DNA from: Nitrospirales bacterium
Lineage (GTDB): Bacteria; Nitrospirota; Nitrospiria; Nitrospirales; UBA8639
Direction of reading: 5' to 3'
DNA length: 64,000 bases
Assembly: GCA_022828225.1 (NCBI GenBank)
Contig: JAJEJG010000005.1
Coordinates: 62,001-126,000, forward strand
Shown here piece after piece: positions 16,516-24,088 of this stretch. How positions within the stretch are numbered: the first letter of the stretch is position 1; each line of letters opens with the position of its first letter. Made by a program: the position numbers and the translations under genes. Under the pieces are notes generated by a model. It had not been told where the DNA came from. It worked only from the letters and a program-made list of their open reading frames with translations, and searched no databases.

Positions 16516-19500
16516 ATGGATAAACTCGCTGCTCAAAAACTGGTGCGGGAAACGCTCCAAAGCTCCTTTAACAAGGAACGCTTTGTGTCTTTGATCAAAA
16601 ACTTGCTCAATCACATCGAGGAAGCCTCGTTCACTTACAAAGGCCAATACATCTTTGCTGACTTTCATGACTCAATCAGACTGGTCGAGCGCATAGGAAA
16701 GTATACGGACTCGGACAAGAAGCTTTTCGATATTCTCGTCGTCCATCTGCAAAAAGAAACCTCCCTGGAACGCGCCAGGACGAAGCAGAGAAATTTCGTT
16801 GCCAAGTACTTGAAAGGCAGTCGAGGCGGCGTACTGAAAGACGCGGCGCTGGTGGCATTCGTCGCACCGGACGGCGAGGACTGGCGATTCTCGTTCATCA
16901 AAATGGAATACAAGTTCAATGAAAAAGGCAAAGTTGAAGAAGAATTCACGCCTGCCCGCCGCTACTCCTTTTTAGTCGGCAAGAACGAAACCAGCCACAC
17001 CGCCCAAAGTCGCCTTCTTCCGCTTCTGTTGGACGACGAGAGACAACCGACACTCAAAGACCTGGAAGACGCCTTCAGCGTTGAGAAAGCCACCCAAGAG
17101 TTCTTTGAGAAATATCGCGACCTGTTCCTGCGGCTCCAAGAGGCCCTGGATAGAATCGTGGAAAAGGAACAAAAGATACGAGTCGAGTTTAAAAGCAAAC
17201 AAGTCAGCGTGGTCGATTTCGCCAAAAAGCTCCTGGGGCAGATCGTCTTTCTCTACTTCCTTCAAAAGAAAGGGTGGTTCGGAGTAAAGCGCGGCAGCCT
17301 ATGGGGGAGCGGTTCAAAGCACTTCCTGCGAGAACTGTTCGATGAGAAACACGGCGATTACAAAAACTTTTTCAACGATATTCTGGAGCCCCTGTTTTAC
17401 GAAGCCCTGCGGCTGGAACGTCCCGGTGATTATTACAGCCGTTTTGATTGCCGGATTCCCTTCCTGAACGGGGGATTGTTCGATCCTATCAATGACTACG
17501 ACTGGATAGAAACGGAAATCCTTTTGCCTGACGAGCTGTTCTCCAATGACCGCACGACGAAAGAAGGTGACGTCGGCGACGGCATTTTGGACGTCTTCGA
17601 CCGCTACAACTTCACGGTCAAGGAAGACGAGCCGTTGGAAAAAGAAGTGGCGGTTGATCCTGAGATGCTCGGAAAAGTCTTTGAGAACCTTCTTGAGATC
17701 AAAAATCGCAAATCCAAAGGCACCTACTACACGCCCCGCGAGATCGTCCATTACATGTGTCAGGAAAGCCTGATTGAATACCTGTACGGCGAATTTAATC
17801 CTGAAATAGTAGCTTATGAAACACTTGGCGACGACCAGATGGCGATGTTCGGAAATGAAGCCAAGAAAAAACAACTTGATCTGACGATCGAGCATCGCCG
17901 GCAATCTCTTATAGACAAAAAGGACATTGAGACACTGATACGCCATGGCGAGTCCGTCGTTGAGCACGAACGCCGGGTAGTCAGTGAAGGACGGGAAATC
18001 GGCCGTTACTCATTCAAACTCCCGGAACGTATCCGTGCCAACGCACCGCGTATCGATGAAAAACTGGCGGGCATCCGCGTCTGTGATCCGGCCGTCGGGT
18101 CAGGCGCGTTTGTGGTGGGAATGATGAATGAAATCATCAGGGCAAGAGGCGCCCTGACGCCGCACGTCGGCGAGAATCAAGAACGCACACCGTACGATTT
18201 CAAGCGCCATGCGATTCAAAACTGCCTCTACGGAGTAGATCTTGATTCCGGTGCGATAGAGATCGCCAAACTCCGCTTGTGGCTGTCGCTTGTCGTTGAC
18301 GAGGAAGAACGCGAAAGCATACAGCCGTTGCCGAATTTGGATTACAAGATCGTCTGCGGCAATTCTCTCTTGGGTGTGAACAAGCTTTTCAACCACAAAT
18401 CATTGAAGAAACTCGAAGAACTCAAACCCCTGCAATTCAATGAAACCAGCGCCGTCAAAAAGCAGAACCGCAAAAAACAGATTGATGACCTCATCGGCCA
18501 AATGACGAACGGACACAAAGACTTTGACTTTGAAGTGTATTTCTCGGAAGTGTTCCACGAAAAGAAAGGCTTTGACGTAGTGCTAGGCAATCCCCCATAT
18601 GTTGCACTCCAGAAAGACGGCGGCGAACTGGGACGGCTCTATAAGGACGCCGGCTTTGACACCTTCGCCCGCACCGGCGACGTCTACCAGCTTTTCTACG
18701 AGAAGGGTTGCCAGTTGCTCACGCCTGAGCGTGGTCTACTGGCCTACATCACGTCCAACAGTTGGCTGAAAGCGGAATATGGCAAATTCACCCGCCGCTA
18801 CTTCTCCGACAACCATACGCCGCTACGCCTGATTGAATTGGGCAAGGATATTTTTGCAAGCGCCATCGTTGACAGCAGCATCCTGATCGCGCGCCACGGC
18901 AAACACGGCGAGACCGGCCAAGCGGTGGATATGGACCGTCTGCCCGAGAAAGATTTCCCGCCTGCCGAGCATTACTGGGGAACGTTTCGACCGCAAGGAG
19001 AAAGGCCCTGGAGCACGCTTTCCACCATAGAACAGTCCATCATGGACAAGATGGAGGCTGCCGGCACTCCACTGAAACAGTGGGACGTGAAAATCAACCG
19101 AGGGATTACGACCGGCCTTAACGACGCCTTCATCATCGACAACTCAACCAAAGAGGCATTGATTGCCAAAGACCCGAACTCCGCGAAGATTTTCAAGCCT
19201 GTACTACGCGGCAGGGACATTCAGCGTTACCGAGCAAAATGGGCAGGATTGTGGTTGATCAACATCCCCTGGCATTTTCCATTACATTTGGATTCAGCAA
19301 TCAAAGAAAGCAGTCCCCAAGCAGAAGATTTGTTCAAAAAACAATATCCCACGATTTATCAGCATCTTCTTTCACACAAGTCCGCTCTGAGGTCTCGGAA
19401 TAAATCTGAAACTGGAATCCGATACGAATGGTATGCTCTTCAGCGTTGGGGAGCCCAATACCACGAGGAATTCGCCAAAGAGAAGTTGTTTTGGGCGGAT

Positions 19501-19890
19501 ATGGCAGACGTAGGACGATTTGCTTATTCCGACAAAGAAACTTACTGCAACAACAAAGGTTACATTTTGACGGGCAACTCATTGAAATACCTCTGCGCGC
19601 TTCTGAACAGTTCCCTGATAACTTGGCTGATAAAAAATACCGCAGCAACGACCGGAATGGGGCTTACAGAATGGACGATAGTCACCGTCGAACGTATCCC
19701 CATCCCAAAAGCTCCCCCCACCGAGCAACGCCCATTCATCAAGTTGGTTGATCGTATCCTGACTGCCAAAGCCGCTAACCCAAAAGCAGACACCACCAAG
19801 CAGGAAGCAGAAATCGACCGACTGGTGCATAAACTCTACGGCCTGACCAAGGAAGAGATCTTGTCAGTTGAACAAGATAGCATAGCATGA
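16516..19890 (+). CDS. Eco57I-like N6-adenine DNA methyltransferase (Type IIG-like or BREX/DISARM-like)
   Basis: A 1124-residue protein. SAM-binding motif I is VCDPAVGSGAFVVGM (Asp524) and the catalytic motif IV is NPPY at 692-695. TYYTPREIVHYM upstream is typical of the Eco57I/N6-MTase class. The ~400-residue N-terminal part is of the size of a nuclease or scaffold domain, but I see no clear PD-ExK motif. The C-terminal part (~870-1110) resembles a target-recognition domain (RGITTGLNDAFIID, LLNSSLITW). With the PLD-helicase two genes upstream it should form a restriction or defence system in which this enzyme marks self DNA. Confidence 0.87.
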   Translation: MDKLAAQKLVRETLQSSFNKERFVSLIKNLLNHIEEASFTYKGQYIFADFHDSIRLVERIGKYTDSDKKLFDILVVHLQKETSLERARTKQRNFVAKYLKGSRGGVLKDAALVAFVAPDGEDWRFSFIKMEYKFNEKGKVEEEFTPARRYSFLVGKNETSHTAQSRLLPLLLDDERQPTLKDLEDAFSVEKATQEFFEKYRDLFLRLQEALDRIVEKEQKIRVEFKSKQVSVVDFAKKLLGQIVFLYFLQKKGWFGVKRGSLWGSGSKHFLRELFDEKHGDYKNFFNDILEPLFYEALRLERPGDYYSRFDCRIPFLNGGLFDPINDYDWIETEILLPDELFSNDRTTKEGDVGDGILDVFDRYNFTVKEDEPLEKEVAVDPEMLGKVFENLLEIKNRKSKGTYYTPREIVHYMCQESLIEYLYGEFNPEIVAYETLGDDQMAMFGNEAKKKQLDLTIEHRRQSLIDKKDIETLIRHGESVVEHERRVVSEGREIGRYSFKLPERIRANAPRIDEKLAGIRVCDPAVGSGAFVVGMMNEIIRARGALTPHVGENQERTPYDFKRHAIQNCLYGVDLDSGAIEIAKLRLWLSLVVDEEERESIQPLPNLDYKIVCGNSLLGVNKLFNHKSLKKLEELKPLQFNETSAVKKQNRKKQIDDLIGQMTNGHKDFDFEVYFSEVFHEKKGFDVVLGNPPYVALQKDGGELGRLYKDAGFDTFARTGDVYQLFYEKGCQLLTPERGLLAYITSNSWLKAEYGKFTRRYFSDNHTPLRLIELGKDIFASAIVDSSILIARHGKHGETGQAVDMDRLPEKDFPPAEHYWGTFRPQGERPWSTLSTIEQSIMDKMEAAGTPLKQWDVKINRGITTGLNDAFIIDNSTKEALIAKDPNSAKIFKPVLRGRDIQRYRAKWAGLWLINIPWHFPLHLDSAIKESSPQAEDLFKKQYPTIYQHLLSHKSALRSRNKSETGIRYEWYALQRWGAQYHEEFAKEKLFWADMADVGRFAYSDKETYCNNKGYILTGNSLKYLCALLNSSLITWLIKNTAATTGMGLTEWTIVTVERIPIPKAPPTEQRPFIKLVDRILTAKAANPKADTTKQEAEIDRLVHKLYGLTKEEILSVEQDSIA

Positions 19891-19929
19891 CTGTAACTAT
19901 GCAGGTTGGCCTTCTTAATAACGGAGAGA

Positions 19930-20781
19930 TTACCTGCCGAACCGCGGTTCCCATGAACTTACCATTCTTTCATCCTCCAGTATCTCCGCGTAATCGCTAT
20001 AAAATGTAAGAAGCGTCAAGGTTTTCTCGTAGTTTCCTAAGCGTACAACTTCTTCTTTCCCCTCCACATCAAAACCGTTATCAAACCAATCCAGCATGTT
20101 AATGTCACCAAATCTTTCGCCAAGAGAGTCGGCGCTTTGATTAATTTCATACGTCAATGAGCCTGCAGGAAGCGGCATATCTTTAGCCGGCCTTTTCACT
20201 TTCTTCAGTTCAGACATTTCTTTGGAAAAAAGAGAATAGAGAATTTTATCCTTTTCACTCACGACAACCGCTGACATTGATTCGGTTTCCTCAATGTAAC
20301 GAATGGCCGTCGCTGTCAAAGAAGTTTCACATTTTCCAGCAAGATTTTTTATTGACTCCATGCCGTCGTCATTGGCGGACATAGCTTGTGTAAAAAGCGG
20401 ATCGGGCATGAGCAAGCAAGCAGCAAAATAATTCGCTTCACGTTCATATTTATCGCCGTAAAATCCAGGCGTTGAGTAATGAATATCACCATCCGATAAT
20501 CGTAAATGAGCCATATGTCCATCTAACACAAAATGCCCGATTTCATGCGCTACCGTGAATTTCTGGTAGCCGATATTGGGAATATTCGTGGCATATAAAA
20601 TGCCAAAGTCATTGCCACTTCTGAGCAGTGCACCTGCTATCCCGCCTTCCTGATTGCACGGTTTGGGACGGACTGAAATATTGAGATTGCCGGCAATAGA
20701 AAAAGGGTCCACCGGTAATTTTTTTATTCCAAACCTCTGTATTAATTCCTGTGCTTTGGCACGAATTTCTGAATCGTTCAC
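19930..20781 (-). CDS. ImmA/IrrE-family metallo-endopeptidase
   Basis: A 283-residue protein. The zinc motif is VAHEIGHFVLDGH (H79, E80, H83), and ANYFAACLLMPDPLF is the typical follow-on segment of the family. ImmA-type peptidases cleave the repressor encoded beside them: in ICEBs1 the protease ImmA cleaves ImmR after a signal. The start overlaps the XRE gene stop by 4 bp, so the two are translationally coupled. The pair is convergent with the methylase gene and divergent from the ubiquitin-like operon. Confidence 0.9.
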   Translation of the reverse strand: MNDSEIRAKAQELIQRFGIKKLPVDPFSIAGNLNISVRPKPCNQEGGIAGALLRSGNDFGILYATNIPNIGYQKFTVAHEIGHFVLDGHMAHLRLSDGDIHYSTPGFYGDKYEREANYFAACLLMPDPLFTQAMSANDDGMESIKNLAGKCETSLTATAIRYIEETESMSAVVVSEKDKILYSLFSKEMSELKKVKRPAKDMPLPAGSLTYEINQSADSLGERFGDINMLDWFDNGFDVEGKEEVVRLGNYEKTLTLLTFYSDYAEILEDERMVSSWEPRFGR

Positions 20782-21134
20782 TGTTCTTCCTCCGACTGGT
20801 TATCGCCACGTCGTTTCCTTAACATCTCCATGAAGTCCTGCATGAACTTTCTGTCTTCGTCATTCATTTCCTGAAATCCACGATAAAGGGGATCCGCATC
20901 CATCAACCCCTCTGTTTCATCAATCCTGCCTAAAAGGAAATCAATGGTGACCTCAAGAGCTTCCGCCAGACGACGTAGAGTCTCGAAAGAGGGCTTGCGT
21001 TCTCCTGCCTCAAAGTGGGAAACGGCCGATGGTGGCACGTCCGCTTTTTTGGCAAGGGATGCTTGACTTAACCCTCTGATTTCCCTAGACTTTTTCAGTC
21101 TTGTGGGAAAATCTTCTTCAGGCTTATTCTCCAT
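20778..21134 (-). CDS. XRE-family helix-turn-helix repressor
   Basis: A 118-residue protein with an N-terminal Cro/C1 HTH (residues ~10-65: FPTRLKKSREIRGLSQASLAKKADVPPSAVSHFEAGERKPSF) and a charged C-terminal tail. It is coupled with the ImmA/IrrE gene. It faces the ubiquitin-like operon across a 95-bp intergenic region containing an inverted repeat, so it most likely represses one or both divergent transcripts. Confidence 0.9.
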   Translation of the reverse strand: MENKPEEDFPTRLKKSREIRGLSQASLAKKADVPPSAVSHFEAGERKPSFETLRRLAEALEVTIDFLLGRIDETEGLMDADPLYRGFQEMNDEDRKFMQDFMEMLRKRRGDNQSEEEQ

Positions 21135-21156
21135 TGAGAACTACTTGCATTGCTTT

Positions 21157-21220
21157 TTGAGATTTCCCGTGATAAAGTGCTATTGTAAACTAAACACGGG
21201 GTGCTACTTTATATAGGAGG
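21157..21220 (+). promoter_or_regulatory. Divergent control region: candidate promoter, operator dyad and ribosome site of the Ubl operon
   Basis: TTGAGA (21157) and TATTGT (21181) are 18 bp apart and would make a plus-strand promoter. A dyad of ATAAAGT (21172-21178) and ACTTTAT (21206-21212) straddles the -10, and GTGCTA occurs twice as a direct repeat. AGGAGG at 21215-21220 lies nine bases before the ATG at 21230. The dyad is a candidate binding site for the neighbouring XRE protein. All of this is prediction by eye. Confidence 0.45.
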
Positions 21221-21229
21221 CACAAGAGA

Positions 21230-22345
21230 ATGCAACAAACCCAAATTCAGCTTGACGGTGCAAAAAAATCGATCCGTTCGGGACTTGTTCCCGTCACCGA
21301 CCTTTACGAACTTGCCGATTGCCACACCAAACGGCTTTTTCTGAACCGTGAAGACGGCATAGACATTCCCCTCGTTCCCGGGGAATATTTGCTTATCCAT
21401 GGGGAAGAAAAATTTGTAGTCGGAGAAAGCTCTATAGAAAATAATCCTCCATTGCGTAATGAAGTGCGCCCTGAATTCAACGGTTTCTACAACCTTGCAC
21501 TTCCAAGCGCAAAAATTACCGGAAAATCACTCAAAGAAAAAGATGACAAATTCCCGACCGGGCGTCTGTTTGCAGACATCAAAGATGGCGTAGACGTGGA
21601 AATTTCAGACGACATGACGATTGTCGTCCAGGACAAGGATTCGTATTTTGTCATTCCCCCTGCCGCCGATGATGGCGATTCAACTGACCTTGAGGAATGT
21701 GGCAAGAATGAACGCAAACCGCCAAAGGGGAGAAAGTATCGAATCCGCATAGATGGCGACAAACACATCGTGGATTCGGCGACAATCACGGGAGCCGAAA
21801 TTTTGGGACTGGTTGGGAAGAGTTTCGATGAATGGTCACTCAACCAGAAACTCCACGGCGGCAAGCGGGAAAAAATCGAAGCAAAGGCCAAAGTCGATCT
21901 GACCCGCCCCGGCATAGAGCGTTTCGAAACCGTTCGGCGACAAGCGCAACAAGGCGAGATGGCTCTCTGCGAGTTATTACCGGAGGATCTCGAATACCTT
22001 GAGGCAAACTACCCTTCCAAATGGAGGCAGGTATCAGAAGGCAACGGGAAATTCGGATTGGTGATAGATGATTTTCCTATTCCGGATGGCTACAAGGAGA
22101 AGAAATCCACGCTCATGTTGCTCGTACCGAGTGGTTATCCTGGCTCGGTGTTGAACATGTTTTATTTCACCCCATCGCTCAACAGATCTGATGGCAAGGT
22201 AATAAAGGCGCTGGCATCTGAAACCCATTTCGATCGGACATGGCAACGGTGGTCGCGTCATTATGAGTGGAAGCCTGGAATTGATTCTGTTGTGACGCAT
22301 ATCGAATATATCAAAAACCAGATAGCCGAAGAATTGAGGCAATGA
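21230..22345 (+). CDS. Ubiquitin-like domain/E2-like fusion (multiubiquitin + Prok-E2_E type)
   Basis: A 371-residue protein. Residues ~18-85 look like a degenerate Ubl-type segment (ELADCHTKRLFLNREDGIDIPL). Residues ~168-235 match the prokaryotic multiubiquitin pattern: KYRIRIDGDKHIVDSATITGAEIL...VDLTRPGIERFET. Residues ~246-370 match prokaryotic E2 family E: LPEDLEYLEANYPSKW...LLVPSGYPGSVLNMFYF...WQRWSRHYEWKPGIDSVVTHI. No cysteine lies inside the E2-like part (only Cys247 at its edge) and there is no free C-terminal diglycine, so conjugation chemistry may be unusual. It is the first gene of a four-gene operon; its stop overlaps the JAB-E1 start by 4 bp. Confidence 0.82.
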   Translation: MQQTQIQLDGAKKSIRSGLVPVTDLYELADCHTKRLFLNREDGIDIPLVPGEYLLIHGEEKFVVGESSIENNPPLRNEVRPEFNGFYNLALPSAKITGKSLKEKDDKFPTGRLFADIKDGVDVEISDDMTIVVQDKDSYFVIPPAADDGDSTDLEECGKNERKPPKGRKYRIRIDGDKHIVDSATITGAEILGLVGKSFDEWSLNQKLHGGKREKIEAKAKVDLTRPGIERFETVRRQAQQGEMALCELLPEDLEYLEANYPSKWRQVSEGNGKFGLVIDDFPIPDGYKEKKSTLMLLVPSGYPGSVLNMFYFTPSLNRSDGKVIKALASETHFDRTWQRWSRHYEWKPGIDSVVTHIEYIKNQIAEELRQ

Positions 22346-23733
22346 AAACCGCCATTCTGGCGATGACCGAGCATCGCCACAAGGCGATTTTCAATCATCT
22401 TTTCCCGGGCGATGGATTTGAGGTTGCCGCGATTCTGCTGTGCAACCAAGGCACGGGAAAACAGTGCCAGCGCCTCCTTGTTGCGGATGTTTTGTCTCTT
22501 CCACATCGCCATTCTACGAGAAGACGAGACTCCCTTTCCTGGCCTTTTGGGGAATATTTGTCGCCAGAGAAAATTAGCGATATAGACCGGCGACGGCAAT
22601 CCATAGTTACGATTCACTCTCACCCCAACGGACACAACCGATTCTCCCGTGTCGATGACCGGAACGACCGCGAATTGTTTGCCTCGGTTGGCAACTGGTT
22701 CGACGACGGTCGCTTGAACGGATCGGCTATCATGCTGCCGGACGGCACAATCAAAGCGCGCACCGTTGACGTACATGGAAAGTTCGCTGGCATGGCGACG
22801 GTCTCCGTAGTCGGCGACGACATCCACATCTGGAAAGAGTTCAGACAAAAAAGACAAACCGCCTACCATGGCAAGCTATCGCAGACCTTCGGTCAAGGAA
22901 CCTTGAACCTGCTGCGTAGCATGAGAGTGGGCGTTGTCGGTTGCTCTGGCACCGGCAGCGTGATGATAGAATTGCTCGTTCGCAATTGCGTGGGCGAATT
23001 GGTCATCGTGGACGATGACGTTATAGAGGAGAAAAATCTGAATCGCATTGTCAATAGCACGATGAGCGCTGCGCGCAAGAAACGGCCGAAAATATCGGCA
23101 ATCAAGCAGGCAATTCGAGCAATCGGAATGAACGCAAAAGTGGAGGCGGTCCAAGGCTTGACTGATTCGCAGGAAGTCGTGCGGGCTTTGGTGGATTGTG
23201 AAGTAATATTTGGTTGCGTGGATTCCGCCTTTGGCAGGTATCATTTGGATTGCCTGGCAAGTGCATACCTGATTCCATATTTTGACGTGGGAGTCAATCT
23301 TGATGCCGATGGGCGGGGTGGCATTACAGCCGCTGATGCGGTCTCACATTATATTCATCCAGAGGGTGATAGTTTGTTGTCGCGTGGGGCATACACCATG
23401 GAACAGGTAACGGCGGAAAATTGGCAAAGAAAAGACCCTGCATACTACCGGCGGCAGCTTGTGGCTGGTTATTTGGCAGCAGTCGGCGAGGAGCAACCAG
23501 CCGTGATGTCCATTAACATGCAGGCGGCATGTATGGTTTTCAATGACTTCATGGCGCGTATTCATCGCTACCGCTTAGACCACAACAGGGAATTCGGAAG
23601 CCAACGGTTTCGACTGGTTCATGGACATCACGAAAACACGACGGACAAAGGGGAACCACATCCCTTGATAAAAAAATACATGGGAACCGGCGACGAGAGT
23701 TTGCTCGTGAGAAACAACACCAGCCATGATTAG
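22342..23733 (+). CDS. JAB (JAMM) peptidase/E1-like (ThiF) fusion of a ubiquitin-like system
   Basis: A 463-residue protein with two domains. Residues ~1-150 carry a complete JAMM site: Glu27, then HSHP (H92, H94) and SRVD (S102, D105), spaced exactly HxHx7SxxD. Residues ~180-430 are an E1/ThiF adenylation domain: VGVVGCSGTGSVMIELL, IVDDDVIEEKNLNR and PYFDVGVNL. The first would cleave Ubl fusions or conjugates and the second would activate the Ubl with ATP. It overlaps the E2-like gene by 4 bp upstream and the DUF6527-like gene by 8 bp downstream, so all three are surely co-expressed. Confidence 0.9.
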   Translation: MKTAILAMTEHRHKAIFNHLFPGDGFEVAAILLCNQGTGKQCQRLLVADVLSLPHRHSTRRRDSLSWPFGEYLSPEKISDIDRRRQSIVTIHSHPNGHNRFSRVDDRNDRELFASVGNWFDDGRLNGSAIMLPDGTIKARTVDVHGKFAGMATVSVVGDDIHIWKEFRQKRQTAYHGKLSQTFGQGTLNLLRSMRVGVVGCSGTGSVMIELLVRNCVGELVIVDDDVIEEKNLNRIVNSTMSAARKKRPKISAIKQAIRAIGMNAKVEAVQGLTDSQEVVRALVDCEVIFGCVDSAFGRYHLDCLASAYLIPYFDVGVNLDADGRGGITAADAVSHYIHPEGDSLLSRGAYTMEQVTAENWQRKDPAYYRRQLVAGYLAAVGEEQPAVMSINMQAACMVFNDFMARIHRYRLDHNREFGSQRFRLVHGHHENTTDKGEPHPLIKKYMGTGDESLLVRNNTSHD

Positions 23734-24088
23734 GTGGCTATTCAATTTTTGGGCACATTTTCATCCTTATCACACAAAATGGGTGGAAGATTTGCCGGAA
23801 AACCCTCAGAAGAATACAGTGTATATCATCGGCGGACGCAAGTACCCGTTTTATGCGGCAGTGACTTGCCCGCGCCAAGCGTGTAGACAAATTATTCATT
23901 TGGATGTGTCTCCACGGGCTGCCAAAAGGTGGAGCATAACGGAGCATTCGAATGGCCGGATCTCTCTATCGCCCTCGGTCCATGTGACGGGTCTGCCCTG
24001 CGGATGTCATTACTGGTTACGAAAGGGGCGAATTGTTTGGAGCGAAGCACCGCCTTTTGTTGTGCCGGAAAGAAACAAGCATGATTGA
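23726..24088 (+). CDS. Small Cys-rich protein of the ubiquitin-like operon (DUF6527-like)
   Basis: A 120-residue protein. Four cysteines, C48-x4-C53 and C92-x-C94 followed by HYWL, could bind one zinc in a treble-clef-like fold. SLSPSVHV between the pairs and CGCHYWLRKGRIVW are the pattern I associate with the DUF6527 family, which accompanies E1/E2/JAB operons in bacteria. Its role is not known to me with certainty; an E3-like adaptor or a processing factor are both possible. It overlaps both neighbours by 8 bp. Confidence 0.75.
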   Translation: MIRWLFNFWAHFHPYHTKWVEDLPENPQKNTVYIIGGRKYPFYAAVTCPRQACRQIIHLDVSPRAAKRWSITEHSNGRISLSPSVHVTGLPCGCHYWLRKGRIVWSEAPPFVVPERNKHD

